A DNA stretch of 64,000 bases from assembly GCA_037176885.1 (NCBI GenBank), contig JAWWNJ010000063.1, positions 310,001 to 374,000 on the forward strand. The letters run 5' to 3'. This DNA comes from Favolaschia claudopus. Lineage: Eukaryota > Basidiomycota > Agaricomycetes > Agaricales > Mycenaceae. The notes under the pieces are model-generated. The model did no database searches and was not told the origin of the DNA. It saw nothing but the letters and a program-made list of their open reading frames with translations. Shown here piece after piece: positions 1 to 9,736 of this stretch (its first letter is position 1; every line of letters begins with the position of its first letter). The position numbers and the translations under genes were made by a program.

Positions 1-78
1 GAGTACTTGCAAGTCATTGAGGGGATGTTCAAGGAGGCGGAGGAGGCGACCCTGGAGCAGAGTTATGCAACCTTGTAA
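1..78 (+). CDS. 3' end of an F-box-like/ankyrin family gene (5' end outside window)
   Basis: Frame 1 is open from the first base to the TAA at 76-78. It encodes the conserved C-terminal signature of the local ankyrin family: EYLQVIEGMFKEAEEA, followed by a short unique tail. The same end (E-E/Q-F/Y-L-Q-V-I-x-x-M-F/L-K-E-A-E-E) closes the complete genes at 371, 5373, 6990, 8403 and 9737, so this is another tandem member cut by the window edge. No domain function can be read from 25 residues. Confidence 0.8.
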   Translation, partial: EYLQVIEGMFKEAEEATLEQSYATL

Positions 79-370
79 ATGGTTTCACTTGTAGTTCGCC
101 ACCTCATGACCACAAAATAAATTCGGCTTGTAAAATCAGAATGTTTATCGGTGAGTTGACTTTCGCAAAGATTCCGACGTGCGTATCATTGATCGGTTTC
201 CCCCCAGCTTCTTCCCCTTGAATATAGTCTATTTTGTAGGTTTATTGCTCCCGCAATGAAGCCACCTAGCAACCTATCTATCATCGCAGATCATCAACTT
301 CGTGGTTGTACAAGGTTGTACAGCGCATCGCCTTCGAGCTGTAGAAATCCCTCCCTTTCCCGCCACCACC

Positions 371-1402
371 ATGAAAGACTACCTGAGCGAATTTCCCCCA
401 GAACTCATCCTCTTGCTCTCGCCTTCGCTTTCGACGGCTTCGCTGAACGCACTCACGTTGACCTCTCGCAGGAATCACGAAATTCTTCAGCCCGAGCTCG
501 AATCACGCATCACTCCCAAGTTAGGCGAAAAGCTACTCCTCTGGGCGTCCGAGTCGAAACCGCACATCGTAGCCAAACTCCTCGCTCCGCCCCACTCGAT
601 ACACCCCTCCCCCGGAAATGGGTTGGACAATCTGACCGCACTCCACGTCGCCGCGAAGGCGGGGAACCTCGAAACTGCCAACATGTTGCTTGAAGCCGGC
701 GCCAATCCCGCAGCGTCGTGGGACCAGGACGAGTATGAGCCGCTTCACCTCGCCGTCCTGAATAAAGACCTCGCGATGATGAAGCTTCTTTTGGACCACG
801 GTGCGCCGCTCGACCATCGTTTCGGATGCGATGGCGCCGGCGAGAACGCACTTCATCGAGCGTGCTCCCTAGGACACATGGAGATGATCAAGCTCCTCCT
901 CGAGCGCGGAGCGCCGCTTGAGGCGAGGGGGCATTACGGAACCCCGTTGGGATTCGCCGTCCATACGGGAAATGTCGAAGTAATCAAGTTTCTCTTGGGA
1001 AAAGGCGCAGATGCGAATGTCGCAGCTCCGCTTTTTGTCCTTCTGGTTGGCGGCCCACCAGCTCCGCATAGCGCGAGCCTGCTTTATATCGTCATGGGCC
1101 TCAGGCATCCACGATCGGACGACGAATATGGGCGGCGGATGTTGATGATGTTGCCCAAATGGGCTGAACTTCAAGGAAGGACGCCTGTGCGCTGGAAAGG
1201 GCTTCCGTTGGGCGACAAAAGGAAGGAGCTCATGGCACTTCTCATGGCTCATGGAGCAACCAAAGACGGCGCCATGGCTACGATTACGCGACACCTCAAG
1301 CCACTGGCGGAAGCAGCTCTATACTCAGAGGAAGAGTTTTTGCAAGTTATTGCTGGGATGTTCAAAGAAGCGGAGGAGGCGATTCCAGAAGTAACGGGTT
1401 AG
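371..1402 (+). CDS. F-box-like/ankyrin repeat protein (array member 1)
   Basis: Intronless, 343 residues. I chose the ATG at 371 (context CCACCACCATGA) over in-frame upstream codons because the paralogues align from here (MKDYLSEFPPELILL). Residues about 5-50 resemble an F-box: P-P-E-L-I-L-L-L, then S-L-N-A-L and a Leu/Glu-rich helix ending QPELESRITP. Residues about 85-225 hold ankyrin repeats (TALHVAAKAGNLETANMLL, PLHLAVLNKDLAMMKLLL, NALHRACSLGHMEMIKLLL, GTPLGFAVHTGNVEVIKFLL). A family-specific C-terminal module follows (LMALLMAHGATKDGAM, then EEEFLQVIAGMFKEAEEAI). F-box proteins recruit substrates to SCF ubiquitin ligases and ankyrins bind proteins, so a substrate-adaptor role is inferred. 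No localisation signal is seen. Confidence 0.88.
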   Translation: MKDYLSEFPPELILLLSPSLSTASLNALTLTSRRNHEILQPELESRITPKLGEKLLLWASESKPHIVAKLLAPPHSIHPSPGNGLDNLTALHVAAKAGNLETANMLLEAGANPAASWDQDEYEPLHLAVLNKDLAMMKLLLDHGAPLDHRFGCDGAGENALHRACSLGHMEMIKLLLERGAPLEARGHYGTPLGFAVHTGNVEVIKFLLGKGADANVAAPLFVLLVGGPPAPHSASLLYIVMGLRHPRSDDEYGRRMLMMLPKWAELQGRTPVRWKGLPLGDKRKELMALLMAHGATKDGAMATITRHLKPLAEAALYSEEEFLQVIAGMFKEAEEAIPEVTG

Positions 1403-1719
1403 GAAAGTTTGGTTGAAGAATGCAGATTCGGAGTTGTTTTGACTTTTGGACAATTCATGACGGTCATATACCAATTGTATACCAGGCTTGTAGAACAGCG
1501 GCTCAAAGTCGTGGAGCCCTGAATAGCAAAATCAACGATAGTTAGATTTGACTAGAATGAAAACAATTTGAGTGAAAGGAAAGAACTAGATCTATGATTA
1601 GATTTGGCGAGCCTATCAACTGAACCTTGCAAGTAAATCTCAGCTCAGTTCTATCCGGGAGACATTGACTTACCGTGCTCTAACAAAAGTAGATTCTATC
1701 CAACATCAATCCCTCCTCA
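1403..1719. other. Convergent intergenic region
   Basis: AT-richer spacer between the stop of the ankyrin gene and the stop of the minus-strand MFS gene. It presumably holds both 3' untranslated regions. No ORF, repeat or RNA gene was recognised. Confidence 0.5.
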
Positions 1720-3456
1720 TTACCCCGTCTTGGCTTTCAATTGCTTCCAGAACGTGAGATGCAGTAGCACTCCCACACCGACGACTCCGAGCTGAACGCC
1801 GATATAATTCTTCATTCCCATCTGCACACCTGAAGAACCGGTTCACCGAAAAGACCTGAGTAAAACAGCAAACACACGTACCGGCACCACCCAGAAGCGC
1901 CCCCGTAGTCCTCCCACAATAATTGCTATACTGAATCGCCAAACTCGTCCGTCCATTCCACGCACCCGGCAGCTGCTTCGACAACAAGCTCAACGTACAA
2001 GTGCTCGCGAGATTGAACCCCAGCGCCACAAGCACCCAACACACATAAAACGAGCCAAAAACGACGCGCTCCGTCGCGAGCAAAATCAACGCCAACACCA
2101 GCCCGGTGAGACCAATAGCGGAACCAAGCGCAAGCGTCGTGCGGTCCTGGAAGCGCGGAGAATACCGGACGCTGACGAGAAGGAACGGGACGGTCGCGAT
2201 GCCGCCGAGGGCGATGAAGTTGCCTGCGGCGTAGGGGGTGTAGTTGAACGCGACGGCGGTGAAGATGGGGATGTTGGCTTCCCAGCTGCCGAGGATGAAG
2301 AAGCAGGACATGGAGGACCAGCACATGGATAGGATGACGCCCCATTGTGGGAGGGTGAGTTGGTGGATGCCAATTTCTTCTTGTGGGGCGGCGGTAAATC
2401 CGACTTCCACTGAGTTCGAGGTGGATGATCGTGGCTGGGAGGGTTTTGGGATGTCTTTGAAGAGATACAGGCTTCCGGCCATGAAGAAGAGAGTTATGAT
2501 AGCGGTCACCCAGCCGGGACTACGCAACAAGTAAGCAAGTGGAGGCGCCTTAGGGAATTATTCGTTATACCTCGTGTAACCGTTGAAAACCTCGTTTGAG
2601 AAGCCGACTTTGTACAGCAGACCCCCAACGAATGGACCAACGCTGAAACCGAAGGCCTGACCGAGAACGAGCCAACTTGCGAGCGTCGTTCGTCGACGGA
2701 TTCCGATGATTCGAGGATCTACGCAGCTGGTCAGAGGGATACGGAGGCAAAGAATAACGAAGCTCACCTGAACAATAGCGCTTGATATACATGAAACCCG
2801 TGAACGCTAACCCGCAAACAATACGACCCAGGAGGATGAGATACAGAAAGTGCGCTTTGTACGCGACGGCGTGTAGAATACTTCCGAGGATCAATGCGAG
2901 GTAGGCTATATTCAGGGGGAAGGAGTAACGCCCTGAACAAATGACTTTAATTTTTCAACGCAGTGGTTGGAAAGAACGCCGACCTCCGTCGTATTTTGTT
3001 AGTGGGATCAGGGCAAGACCAGAGAAAACGGTGGGAATGCCGATGGTCAGACCGGAGAACAAGGCAGAACCTCCAAGATACTCTGCGTATAGAGCTGCAG
3101 AGGAAACAGTGACGAAAAATCCAAACTAAGTCTAGGATTAGCACATAATTCGAGAAACACTGTAGGATATTTTGCACCTGGAGCAGAGCATTCGTCGCAA
3201 TGACCATAGCCAAAGATCCCATACTCGGTAAGCGAAATTCCGGGTCGTCCTCCGGAGCAGGTGTGTCTGCAATAGACTCTCGAAGCTCAATCTCTTCAGC
3301 TGCAGCTGGCTCTTCCGTCAGTGGGTGGACACCGGAGAGACTCGATCCATCCAAAGTAGGCGCGTTGGAATGGAGAACAGCCCAGGAAGGTCGCTTCGGG
3401 ACAGATTCACCATGGGCAACGTAGTCCACGACAGTTGAGAGTACTGAGGTCGACAT
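1720..3456 (-). CDS. MFS transporter, MFSD8-like (six exons)
   Basis: Spliced model: 3178-3456, 2984-3125, 2768-2932, 2571-2718, 1882-2519 and 1720-1829 (complement), 1203 nt, 400 residues, all introns GT-AG. A roughly 80-residue acidic/Ser-rich cytosolic N-terminus is followed by about 10-12 hydrophobic segments. The region LLGRIVCGLAFTGFMYIKRY, then RRRTTLASWLVLGQAFGFSVGPFVGG across two exon joins, is the MFS loop 2-3/TM5 block. It resembles the MFSD8/SPX-MFS branch of lysosomal or vacuolar transporters (G-R-x-x-x-G and Y-I-x-R-Y). The substrate cannot be read from sequence. It is shorter than MFSD8 (about 500 residues), so one or two helices may be missed or absent. The gene interrupts the ankyrin array and looks unrelated to it. 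Confidence 0.8.
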
Positions 3457-4004
3457 GGGCGAAGTGAAGCCTTGAGATTTGATTCTGACTCATCGAAAAT
3501 CGGAGATAGCGTACAATTTAAGAGTATTAGCCGACAACGGCGTTCGGATATATCTTTGGATTACCGTTCCCTTTGAATTTTGGTATTCCAAGCGTGGAAT
3601 CCAGTGGGTACGAGTGCAAGTGCACGAAATGCCGATGAAGGTCCAGCACTGCAGTCTGGTAAATGCCCTTTTACTTTACCAATCTTTGGATCGTACATTG
3701 ATGGCATCAAGTTGAAAGTGATCGAAGATCTTCGAACAACGCATGAATGCACTAGCTACTAGTAGCCAGCCGCATGTCCGGAGCGCTGAGCCATGATAGA
3801 GAATTGCTACGAGTGTGAATGGCTTCCTTCCCCAATTAATTTTTATGCTAAGGTCAGGGTCACATGACTCAGTTCGTAAGCGTGTTTGATGATTGATCGC
3901 GTCGCGTTGGCGCGCTTCGGCTGTTGCTTTCGGGGCCGAGACGTTATCGAATCACCTTGCTTTAGCTAGGTCCCCCACCTTGGATTAGTCGGGCGATTTA
4001 AGTC

Positions 4005-4235
4005 TGCCATCTGCTGATCGAATACAACTGTAAACAACGATAAGATGGTGGCAGTGCACCGACCAGGGCTGAGAGTGGGTCTAACCCTGCCATCTGCTGA
4101 TTCAAAATACAGCCAAATATCGGTATCGCCCGACTTGTAAGCACGAAGATAAGATGGTGGCTGTGAAAAAGGAGTGTGCTTGGAGGTGGGTTCAACCCTG
4201 CCATCTGCAAAATCAAAATATTGCCAAACTGCGGG
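4005..4235. repeat. Three-copy diverged tandem repeat (about 85-110 bp units)
   Basis: Copies start with TGCCATCTGC at about 4005, 4088 and 4199. The first two also share ATAAGATGGTGG in the middle. A G-rich GAG(A)GTGGGT stretch precedes the second and third copies. The third copy is truncated after about 37 bp. The repeat is non-coding as far as can be seen, and may be a remnant of a transposon end or a minisatellite. Confidence 0.65.
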
Positions 4236-4362
4236 CAACTCCGGGGTTCAGGGGATGAAGGCCGCTTTCAGATTGAGCAAGTTGACCTCGCTTGGGCCGT
4301 TTTCCAGTAGAAAGTTGGGTTCATTTGCAGATTGAATCCACCACATGTGCCCAATGCGAGCT

Positions 4363-4387
4363 GGTCAACGCGCGCAGCGCGTTGACC
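4363..4387. repeat. Perfect hairpin, 10-bp arms
   Basis: GGTCAACGCG and its exact reverse complement CGCGTTGACC flank a 5-nt loop (CGCAG). It lies in a non-coding stretch. It is not followed by a T-run, so there is no reason to call it a terminator. Confidence 0.6.
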
Positions 4388-5372
4388 GAGCGAGTTTTGG
4401 GCTGAAAAATTTGTCTCGGAACTTCGGCTCAAAGCAAGGTGGTAAGGCTGACACACAGCCACCTGGTCAATTAAGCGGCACCGCCTTCCGAATCGTTGAG
4501 CAATCCTTTCCCAGTAATACACGCGGAGCTGTCAAACGGCTCATCGGCACTGGTCGGCATTGCTGATCGGTATCACCCGATGGTCTCCAGTGAGGCGTTA
4601 ATGGCTTCTGTTGAGAGCCATTGATTTCCAGTGGCCTTCATCGATTTAACCTCCACTGTAAACCATTGTAGCCCAATGGCTTCCAAAGGAATCCATTGTT
4701 CTATTTTTTCCCCATCTCCCTTAATGCGAATTGATTCTTCGAGTTGTATGGCCTTTCGTGTTGACTGCAAGGTCAACTTGCGCCGGGGTGTACACATATC
4801 ACAATGCAGGAGAACTCCGTCCCAGCCGTGAGTTATAGTAGATATTTCATGTGTAAATTTTTGAATCGATTGCACACATTGAACAATGAACAGGACCTCT
4901 GATGATTACTACCAGACACATTCAACTTGTAATGAAGGTCATTAGCTTAAGCAGCTGCTCACATACACGCTACAACCTATTATGTTTCACTAAGAACACT
5001 TTTGAATCTTCCGTGACTTAAATAATTTGAACTGAGATTCTTTTGAATTGAGCAATTTCCTACCTTCGTAGTTCTCGAATAAGTATGTACTGAATGTTAC
5101 ACGGAAGGTCTCCGCAACTATGAGTGATCAAACAGCGCGAAGGATTGCCAGTTCAATTAATTCAAGCCTTTTTTTCTAGCTTGAACACCACCAATTTCCG
5201 CTGTTTCCCACAGGACTCTGCCGTATTGAATGCCGCTGATGATCACTGTGATTTGCCCCCCGGCACTGACTCACATCATCAATCAATGGCCGCCAACAGC
5301 CAACGGCGGCCACTGGTGGCCGCCAGTGACTTTCCTAGTGATGGGTGTATTACTCTCCTTTCCTCTCCCACC

Positions 5373-6383
5373 ATGACCATGAAGGACTACCTGAACGAAC
5401 TTCCCCCAGAGCTCATCCTCCTACTCTCACCTTCGCTTTCAACTGCGTCGCTGAATGCGCTCGCCTCAACCTCTCGCCGGACCCACGAAATCCTCCAACC
5501 CGAGCTCGAATCCCGCATCACTCCCAAGCTAGGCCAGAAGCTCCTCCACTGGGCGTCCAAATCCAAGCCGCACATCGTAAAAAAGCTCCTCTCCCCGCCC
5601 CATTCAATCCACCCCCCTTATGGTGCAATCCTTGTCGCCGCACAGGCAAAAAACATCGAAATCGCGAAACTGTTGCTCGATGCTGGGGCGAATCCCGCAG
5701 CAGCATGGGATGAAGAAGAATATCAGCCGCTTCACCTCGCCGCTATGAATAAAGACCTCCCGATGATGAAGCTCTTGTTTGACCACGGCGCGCCTGTCGA
5801 CGACAATTTTGGCTGTGATGGCTGCAGCGAAAACGCCCTTCACTATGCGTGCTCTCTCGGCGACATGGAGATGATTCAGCTCCTTCTCGAGCACGGTGCT
5901 GATCTCGAGGGCAGCGGCCACTACGGAACTCCCCTAGGGTTCGCTGTTCACGCGCGCAATATCGAGGTAGTCAAGTTTCTTCTCGAAAAAGGCGCGAATG
6001 CGAACATCACCGTTCCGCTTTTCGTCCCCCCGGACGGCAGGCCCCCTCTTCCGCATCAACCGAGCTTGCTTTACATTGCTCTGGATCTCAGGCATCCGAT
6101 TTATTCGGACCGACCTCGACGGCGGGCGAGGGTGCGGCCTAGACCGAGGGTCGAGGAAACGCCAGTGCGATGGGAGGGACTTCCCTTGGGAAATGAAAAG
6201 AAGGAAATGATATCCCTTCTCATGGCCCACGGAGCGACTAAGGACGGCGCCATGGTCACAATCACACAATATCTCACCCCACTGGCGGAGGCAACTTTGT
6301 ATTCAGAGGAAGAATATCTTCAAGTCATCGCTGAAATGTTCAAAGAAGCGGAGGAGGCGATACCAAGGGTGGAGGGAAATTGA
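5373..6383 (+). CDS. F-box-like/ankyrin repeat protein (array member 2)
   Basis: Intronless, 336 residues from the ATG at 5373 (CCCACCATGACC); a second in-frame ATG follows at 5379. Upstream in-frame sequence is not conserved in paralogues and is probably 5' UTR. F-box-like N-terminus (LNELPPELILLLSPSLSTAS), then ankyrin repeats with the subfamily signature FGCDG, ENALHYACSLGDMEMIQLLL and GHYGTPLGFAVHARN. The C-terminal module is LMAHGATKDGAM then SEEEYLQVIAEMFKEAEEA. It is closest by eye to the gene at 371. It likely serves as a protein-binding adaptor; no catalytic residues are present. Confidence 0.87.
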   Translation: MTMKDYLNELPPELILLLSPSLSTASLNALASTSRRTHEILQPELESRITPKLGQKLLHWASKSKPHIVKKLLSPPHSIHPPYGAILVAAQAKNIEIAKLLLDAGANPAAAWDEEEYQPLHLAAMNKDLPMMKLLFDHGAPVDDNFGCDGCSENALHYACSLGDMEMIQLLLEHGADLEGSGHYGTPLGFAVHARNIEVVKFLLEKGANANITVPLFVPPDGRPPLPHQPSLLYIALDLRHPIYSDRPRRRARVRPRPRVEETPVRWEGLPLGNEKKEMISLLMAHGATKDGAMVTITQYLTPLAEATLYSEEEYLQVIAEMFKEAEEAIPRVEGN

Positions 6384-6989
6384 AAACATGCTGTGACCCA
6401 CTGTCATGTTGAATTCGACGCGCGCGTGAAGTATTATCCATCAAGTCTCTCCTACACCTATTTATTGCCAATCTGACCGACGAATATCTACGTAGATTTA
6501 ATCTGAATCGATAGATTAGTACAGCGGAACAGCTCTTTACTCCCTTACTCAGATACAGTCCAACGTCTAACGCCCCTTCGTCAAGTATGTCAATTATGAA
6601 GCGCTACACGCAAGCAGCTGGAAATAGATTATAATACACCCAGGTACGAGGAGCTTTGTATTCTGATGTCTCTTCTTAACTTGAAGAGACTATTGGAAAT
6701 ATGGCTCGACTTCTGCGAGGAAATAACTGAGACAGAAAAAACAAGTGTCGGTGTTCTCGGCGTTGAATCTGAGTCGGCCTTCTCGGGCATGTTTAAAGCA
6801 AACTTCGTCTGTTGGTAGGACCGCAGAGCAGCTCCCCTGGAAATTACCAGGAACGGAAAAGCGGAAGAAGCGACCGCATATAGCGTATTCTGTCTCCACA
6901 CTTCTAATACAAAGTTCCCGCGTCAAAATTGAAGCACGGGGACGAAACATCAGTCACACACTGTCTAGGCCTTCTTGACTTTCACCACC
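6384..6989. other. Intergenic spacer between array members 2 and 3
   Basis: About 600 bp between two same-strand ankyrin genes. No coding frame with family resemblance, no repeat and no RNA gene was recognised. It presumably contains a 3' UTR and the next promoter. Confidence 0.4.
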
Positions 6990-8009
6990 ATGGCGAAAAC
7001 CGACCTGAAGGACTTCCCGCCTGAACTCCTACTGCTCATTTCAATCTGGCTGCCACTTGCTGCTCTGAACGCCTTCGTGTCAACCTGTCGTCGTTTCCAC
7101 GAAACCCTCCAACTGGAATTAGAATCCCGCATCACCCCGACCATGGCTCGGGACATCCTCCTCTGGGCATCCTCTTCCCGGCCCTTAATTGTAGCCAAGC
7201 TTCTCTCCCCGCCGCACTCGATTCATCCGTCCAACGCATACGGGTCTTACATGCGCACACCTCTTCACGTCGCCGCAAAAGCCGGTCACCTCGAAATCGC
7301 CAAACTACTATTGGCTGCGGGAGCGGACGTCTCAGCGAAAGACGACGACGATTGGGACCAACCTCTTCATTACGCCACAAAGCAAAGAGACCTCGAGATG
7401 GTGAAACTGTTGCTGGACCACGGCGCTCCCATCGATGCGAAATTTGGATGCGACGGGGCCAGCGAGACAGCACTTCATTGCGCTTGCTACATGGGAGATC
7501 GAGATATGGCTGAGCTCCTCCTAAAACGAGGCGCTATGCTCGAGTATCACGGGCATTACGGGACTGCGCTCGGGTTCGCAGTACGGAGGCGAGATTCAGA
7601 GATGGTCGAATTTCTTCTCAAGAAGGGTGCCAACCCGAACGTTACTGCTTCATTGTTCATCCTCATGAACGGCGGACCGCCGCGTCCTCATCAGGCGCCA
7701 CTTCTGTACATTGCGATGGGGCTAAGGCATCCCAAGTCGGATCGACCGAGAAGAGGGGTGTGGAAGCCGCAGATCGTAGAAACGGAGAAATGGCAAGGTA
7801 TTCCGCTTGGCGATGGGAGGAAAAAGCTGATGAGCGTGTTGATGGCGTACGGGGCGAAGAAGAAATCAACCATGGACACGATTTCGCGGTACTTGACTGG
7901 ATTGGCGGCAGCGGCTTTGTATTCGGAGGAGGGGTTTCTGAGGCTTATAGAAGCTATGTTGAAGGAAGCGGAAGAGGCGATTCCCGAACTCGGTGGGCAG
8001 ACGGTGTGA
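6990..8009 (+). CDS. F-box-like/ankyrin repeat protein (array member 3)
   Basis: Intronless, 339 residues. The ATG at 6990 has an excellent context (CACCACCATGG) and starts MAKTDLKDFPPELLLL. The F-box-like segment at residues about 5-45 is followed by ankyrin repeats (TPLHVAAKAGHLEIAKLLL, PLHYATKQRDLEMVKLLL, TALHCACYMGDRDMAELLL, GTALGFAVRRRDSEMVEFLL). The C-terminal module has LMSVLMAYGAKKKSTMDTI and SEEGFLRLIEAMLKEAEEAI. It shares the FGCDG motif with members 1, 2 and 4. The final tail is unique. Confidence 0.87.
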   Translation: MAKTDLKDFPPELLLLISIWLPLAALNAFVSTCRRFHETLQLELESRITPTMARDILLWASSSRPLIVAKLLSPPHSIHPSNAYGSYMRTPLHVAAKAGHLEIAKLLLAAGADVSAKDDDDWDQPLHYATKQRDLEMVKLLLDHGAPIDAKFGCDGASETALHCACYMGDRDMAELLLKRGAMLEYHGHYGTALGFAVRRRDSEMVEFLLKKGANPNVTASLFILMNGGPPRPHQAPLLYIAMGLRHPKSDRPRRGVWKPQIVETEKWQGIPLGDGRKKLMSVLMAYGAKKKSTMDTISRYLTGLAAAALYSEEGFLRLIEAMLKEAEEAIPELGGQTV

Positions 8010-8402
8010 TCAAATCTGAATCTTGGAATCGTCACATTAACCACTTACAGCCTGGAATGTACATCCATTGATTTGCGTAGTAGGCTGGAGTCTGTAGAAA
8101 ACTTTGGGAATTCAGAATTTCAGATCATCCTTACCCTTCGACTCTTGGGAGCATGTACTTCAAGTTAATAAACGTGGATCCCGAAAGCAGCAAGCGCCAA
8201 AAGTTCGAATTGCGGTGAGGCGTTCCAAAGTTTGCGAAAGAAGAGACTTGGAAGAGACTGAGAGCAAACTTAGCCGAAGCTTGAGTCCGGCTCAATCATA
8301 ACCGGTCTAACCGGCGGTCCGTGCTTGAAGGTGCTTGAGGCTTACGAGTAGAAATGACTAACGCCTTCTGAGTCAAATCTTCGTCCCTCACAACTTACAA
8401 GG
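8010..8402. other. Intergenic spacer between array members 3 and 4
   Basis: About 390 bp. Nothing beyond presumed UTR and promoter sequence was recognised. The next gene's ATG at 8403 directly follows a short pyrimidine-rich stretch. Confidence 0.4.
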
Positions 8403-9461
8403 ATGTCCAAAGACGACATAGAGAACTTACCTCCTGAACTCATCCTTCTTATTGCGCCTTCACTTCCAATCGCGTCTCTGAATGCTTTCACAACAACTTG
8501 CCGTCGAACGCACGAGATCCTCCAGCCTGAGCTGGAATCTCGCATCACCCCAAAACTAGCCTTACAGCTCCTCCACTGGGCCGCGTCTTCCAGGCCGCAC
8601 ATCGTAACCAAACTGCTCTCTCCTCCCCACTCAGTGAACCCCTCCCCCGGCGCTGGCTGGTTCTTCGAAACTCCCCTCCATGTGGCAGCGAAAGCAGGAA
8701 ATCTTGAAATTGCCAAGCTTCTCCTGGATGCAGGGGCGAAACCGGAATTCAAATGCGACCAGGAGGACTACCAGCCGCTTCATCTCGCTGCCATGAACAA
8801 GGATTTTTCCATGATGCAGCTGCTTTTGGATCATGGCGCCCCGATCAACGACAACTTCGGGTGCGACGGATACACCGAAAACGCACTTCACTACGCGTGT
8901 TCCATCGGGAACATGGACATGATAAAGCTTCTCGTCGAGCGTGGCGCGCGCCTGGAGCGCATGGGCCATTACGGTACTGCCTTGGGATTCGCGGTTCATG
9001 CCCGAAATATCGAGGTAGTGAGATTTTTGCTTGAGCGAGGGGCGAAGGCGGAGGTGTCCGTTCCGCTGTTTGTGTTTCTGGATGGCTCCCTTTCACGTCC
9101 ACACAAGGCGAGCCTGCTCTATGTCGCCATGGGACTGAGGCATCCGAGTCCGAGAGCGAATGGCCATCGAGATCAAGGAGACGAAGAGATATCGGCACGA
9201 TGGCAGGGACTTCCGCTGGGTGAAGGGAGGAGGGATCTTATGGCTCTTTTGATGGCTTACGGAGCCACGAAGGACGGCGCCTGGGTTACAATTGCCCAGT
9301 TTCTTGGTCGACTGGCGAGCACGGCGTTCTATACAGAGGAGGAATATCTTCAAATTGTCAACGAGATGTTGAAGGAAGCGGAGGAGGCGATTCCGGAGGT
9401 GCTGGTGTGTCGTATTTCCATCTTTCTAAAACTACATGTGCTGATATTCCGATTAGAATAA
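8403..9461 (+). CDS. F-box-like/ankyrin repeat protein (array member 4)
   Basis: Single open frame of 352 residues starting MSKDDIENLPPELILLI. The F-box-like N-terminus is followed by ankyrin repeats with FGCDG, ENALHYACSIGNMDMIKLL and GHYGTALGFAVHARN, then VSVPLFVFLDG and the C-terminal module (LMALLMAYGATKDGAW, EEEYLQIVNEMLKEAEEAI). The last 20 residues are not family-like. A possible intron beginning GTGCTG or GTGTGT after EEAIPE and ending TTAG near 9459 would replace them with a short tail, so the true C-terminus is uncertain. The decayed copy at 24710-25793 is its closest relative by eye (shared VSVPLFVFLDG). Confidence 0.85.
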   Translation: MSKDDIENLPPELILLIAPSLPIASLNAFTTTCRRTHEILQPELESRITPKLALQLLHWAASSRPHIVTKLLSPPHSVNPSPGAGWFFETPLHVAAKAGNLEIAKLLLDAGAKPEFKCDQEDYQPLHLAAMNKDFSMMQLLLDHGAPINDNFGCDGYTENALHYACSIGNMDMIKLLVERGARLERMGHYGTALGFAVHARNIEVVRFLLERGAKAEVSVPLFVFLDGSLSRPHKASLLYVAMGLRHPSPRANGHRDQGDEEISARWQGLPLGEGRRDLMALLMAYGATKDGAWVTIAQFLGRLASTAFYTEEEYLQIVNEMLKEAEEAIPEVLVCRISIFLKLHVLIFRLE

Positions 9462-9736
9462 ATATAAGATGTCACCGCAGTGAATGATTTGAATCCCCAT
9501 ACTGGGACAATCTATGGCATCGACGACCCATGCGAGCCGCCACAACTTATCGATCTCACTGAACGGATGTGAATATAGATTTCTTGTACGATTAAATAAA
9601 TGGATCGTCTATTTCGAAAGCTCAGAAGGTAAGAGAAATCCGGATCACGCAGACCCACAGCCTCCACCGACACGTGTTGAACACGACTTTCCTAGCTGTT
9701 AAATATGTGACCCGCAACTTTTCCCCTTCCACCACG

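Larger units (their letters stand above)
3457..5372. other. 1.9-kb intergenic region with diverged repeats
   Basis: No convincing gene. Open frames here lack recognisable domains or splice partners. The segment holds a diverged three-copy tandem repeat (4005-4235), a perfect GC-rich hairpin (4363-4387) and an AT-rich run upstream of the next ankyrin gene. A stretch around 4590-4710 repeats CCATTG/CAATGG words. Confidence 0.5.

Noticed and set aside
5124..5372. Upstream in-frame extension of ankyrin member 2.
   Set aside because: Not conserved in any paralogue, and a good-context ATG lies at the family start.
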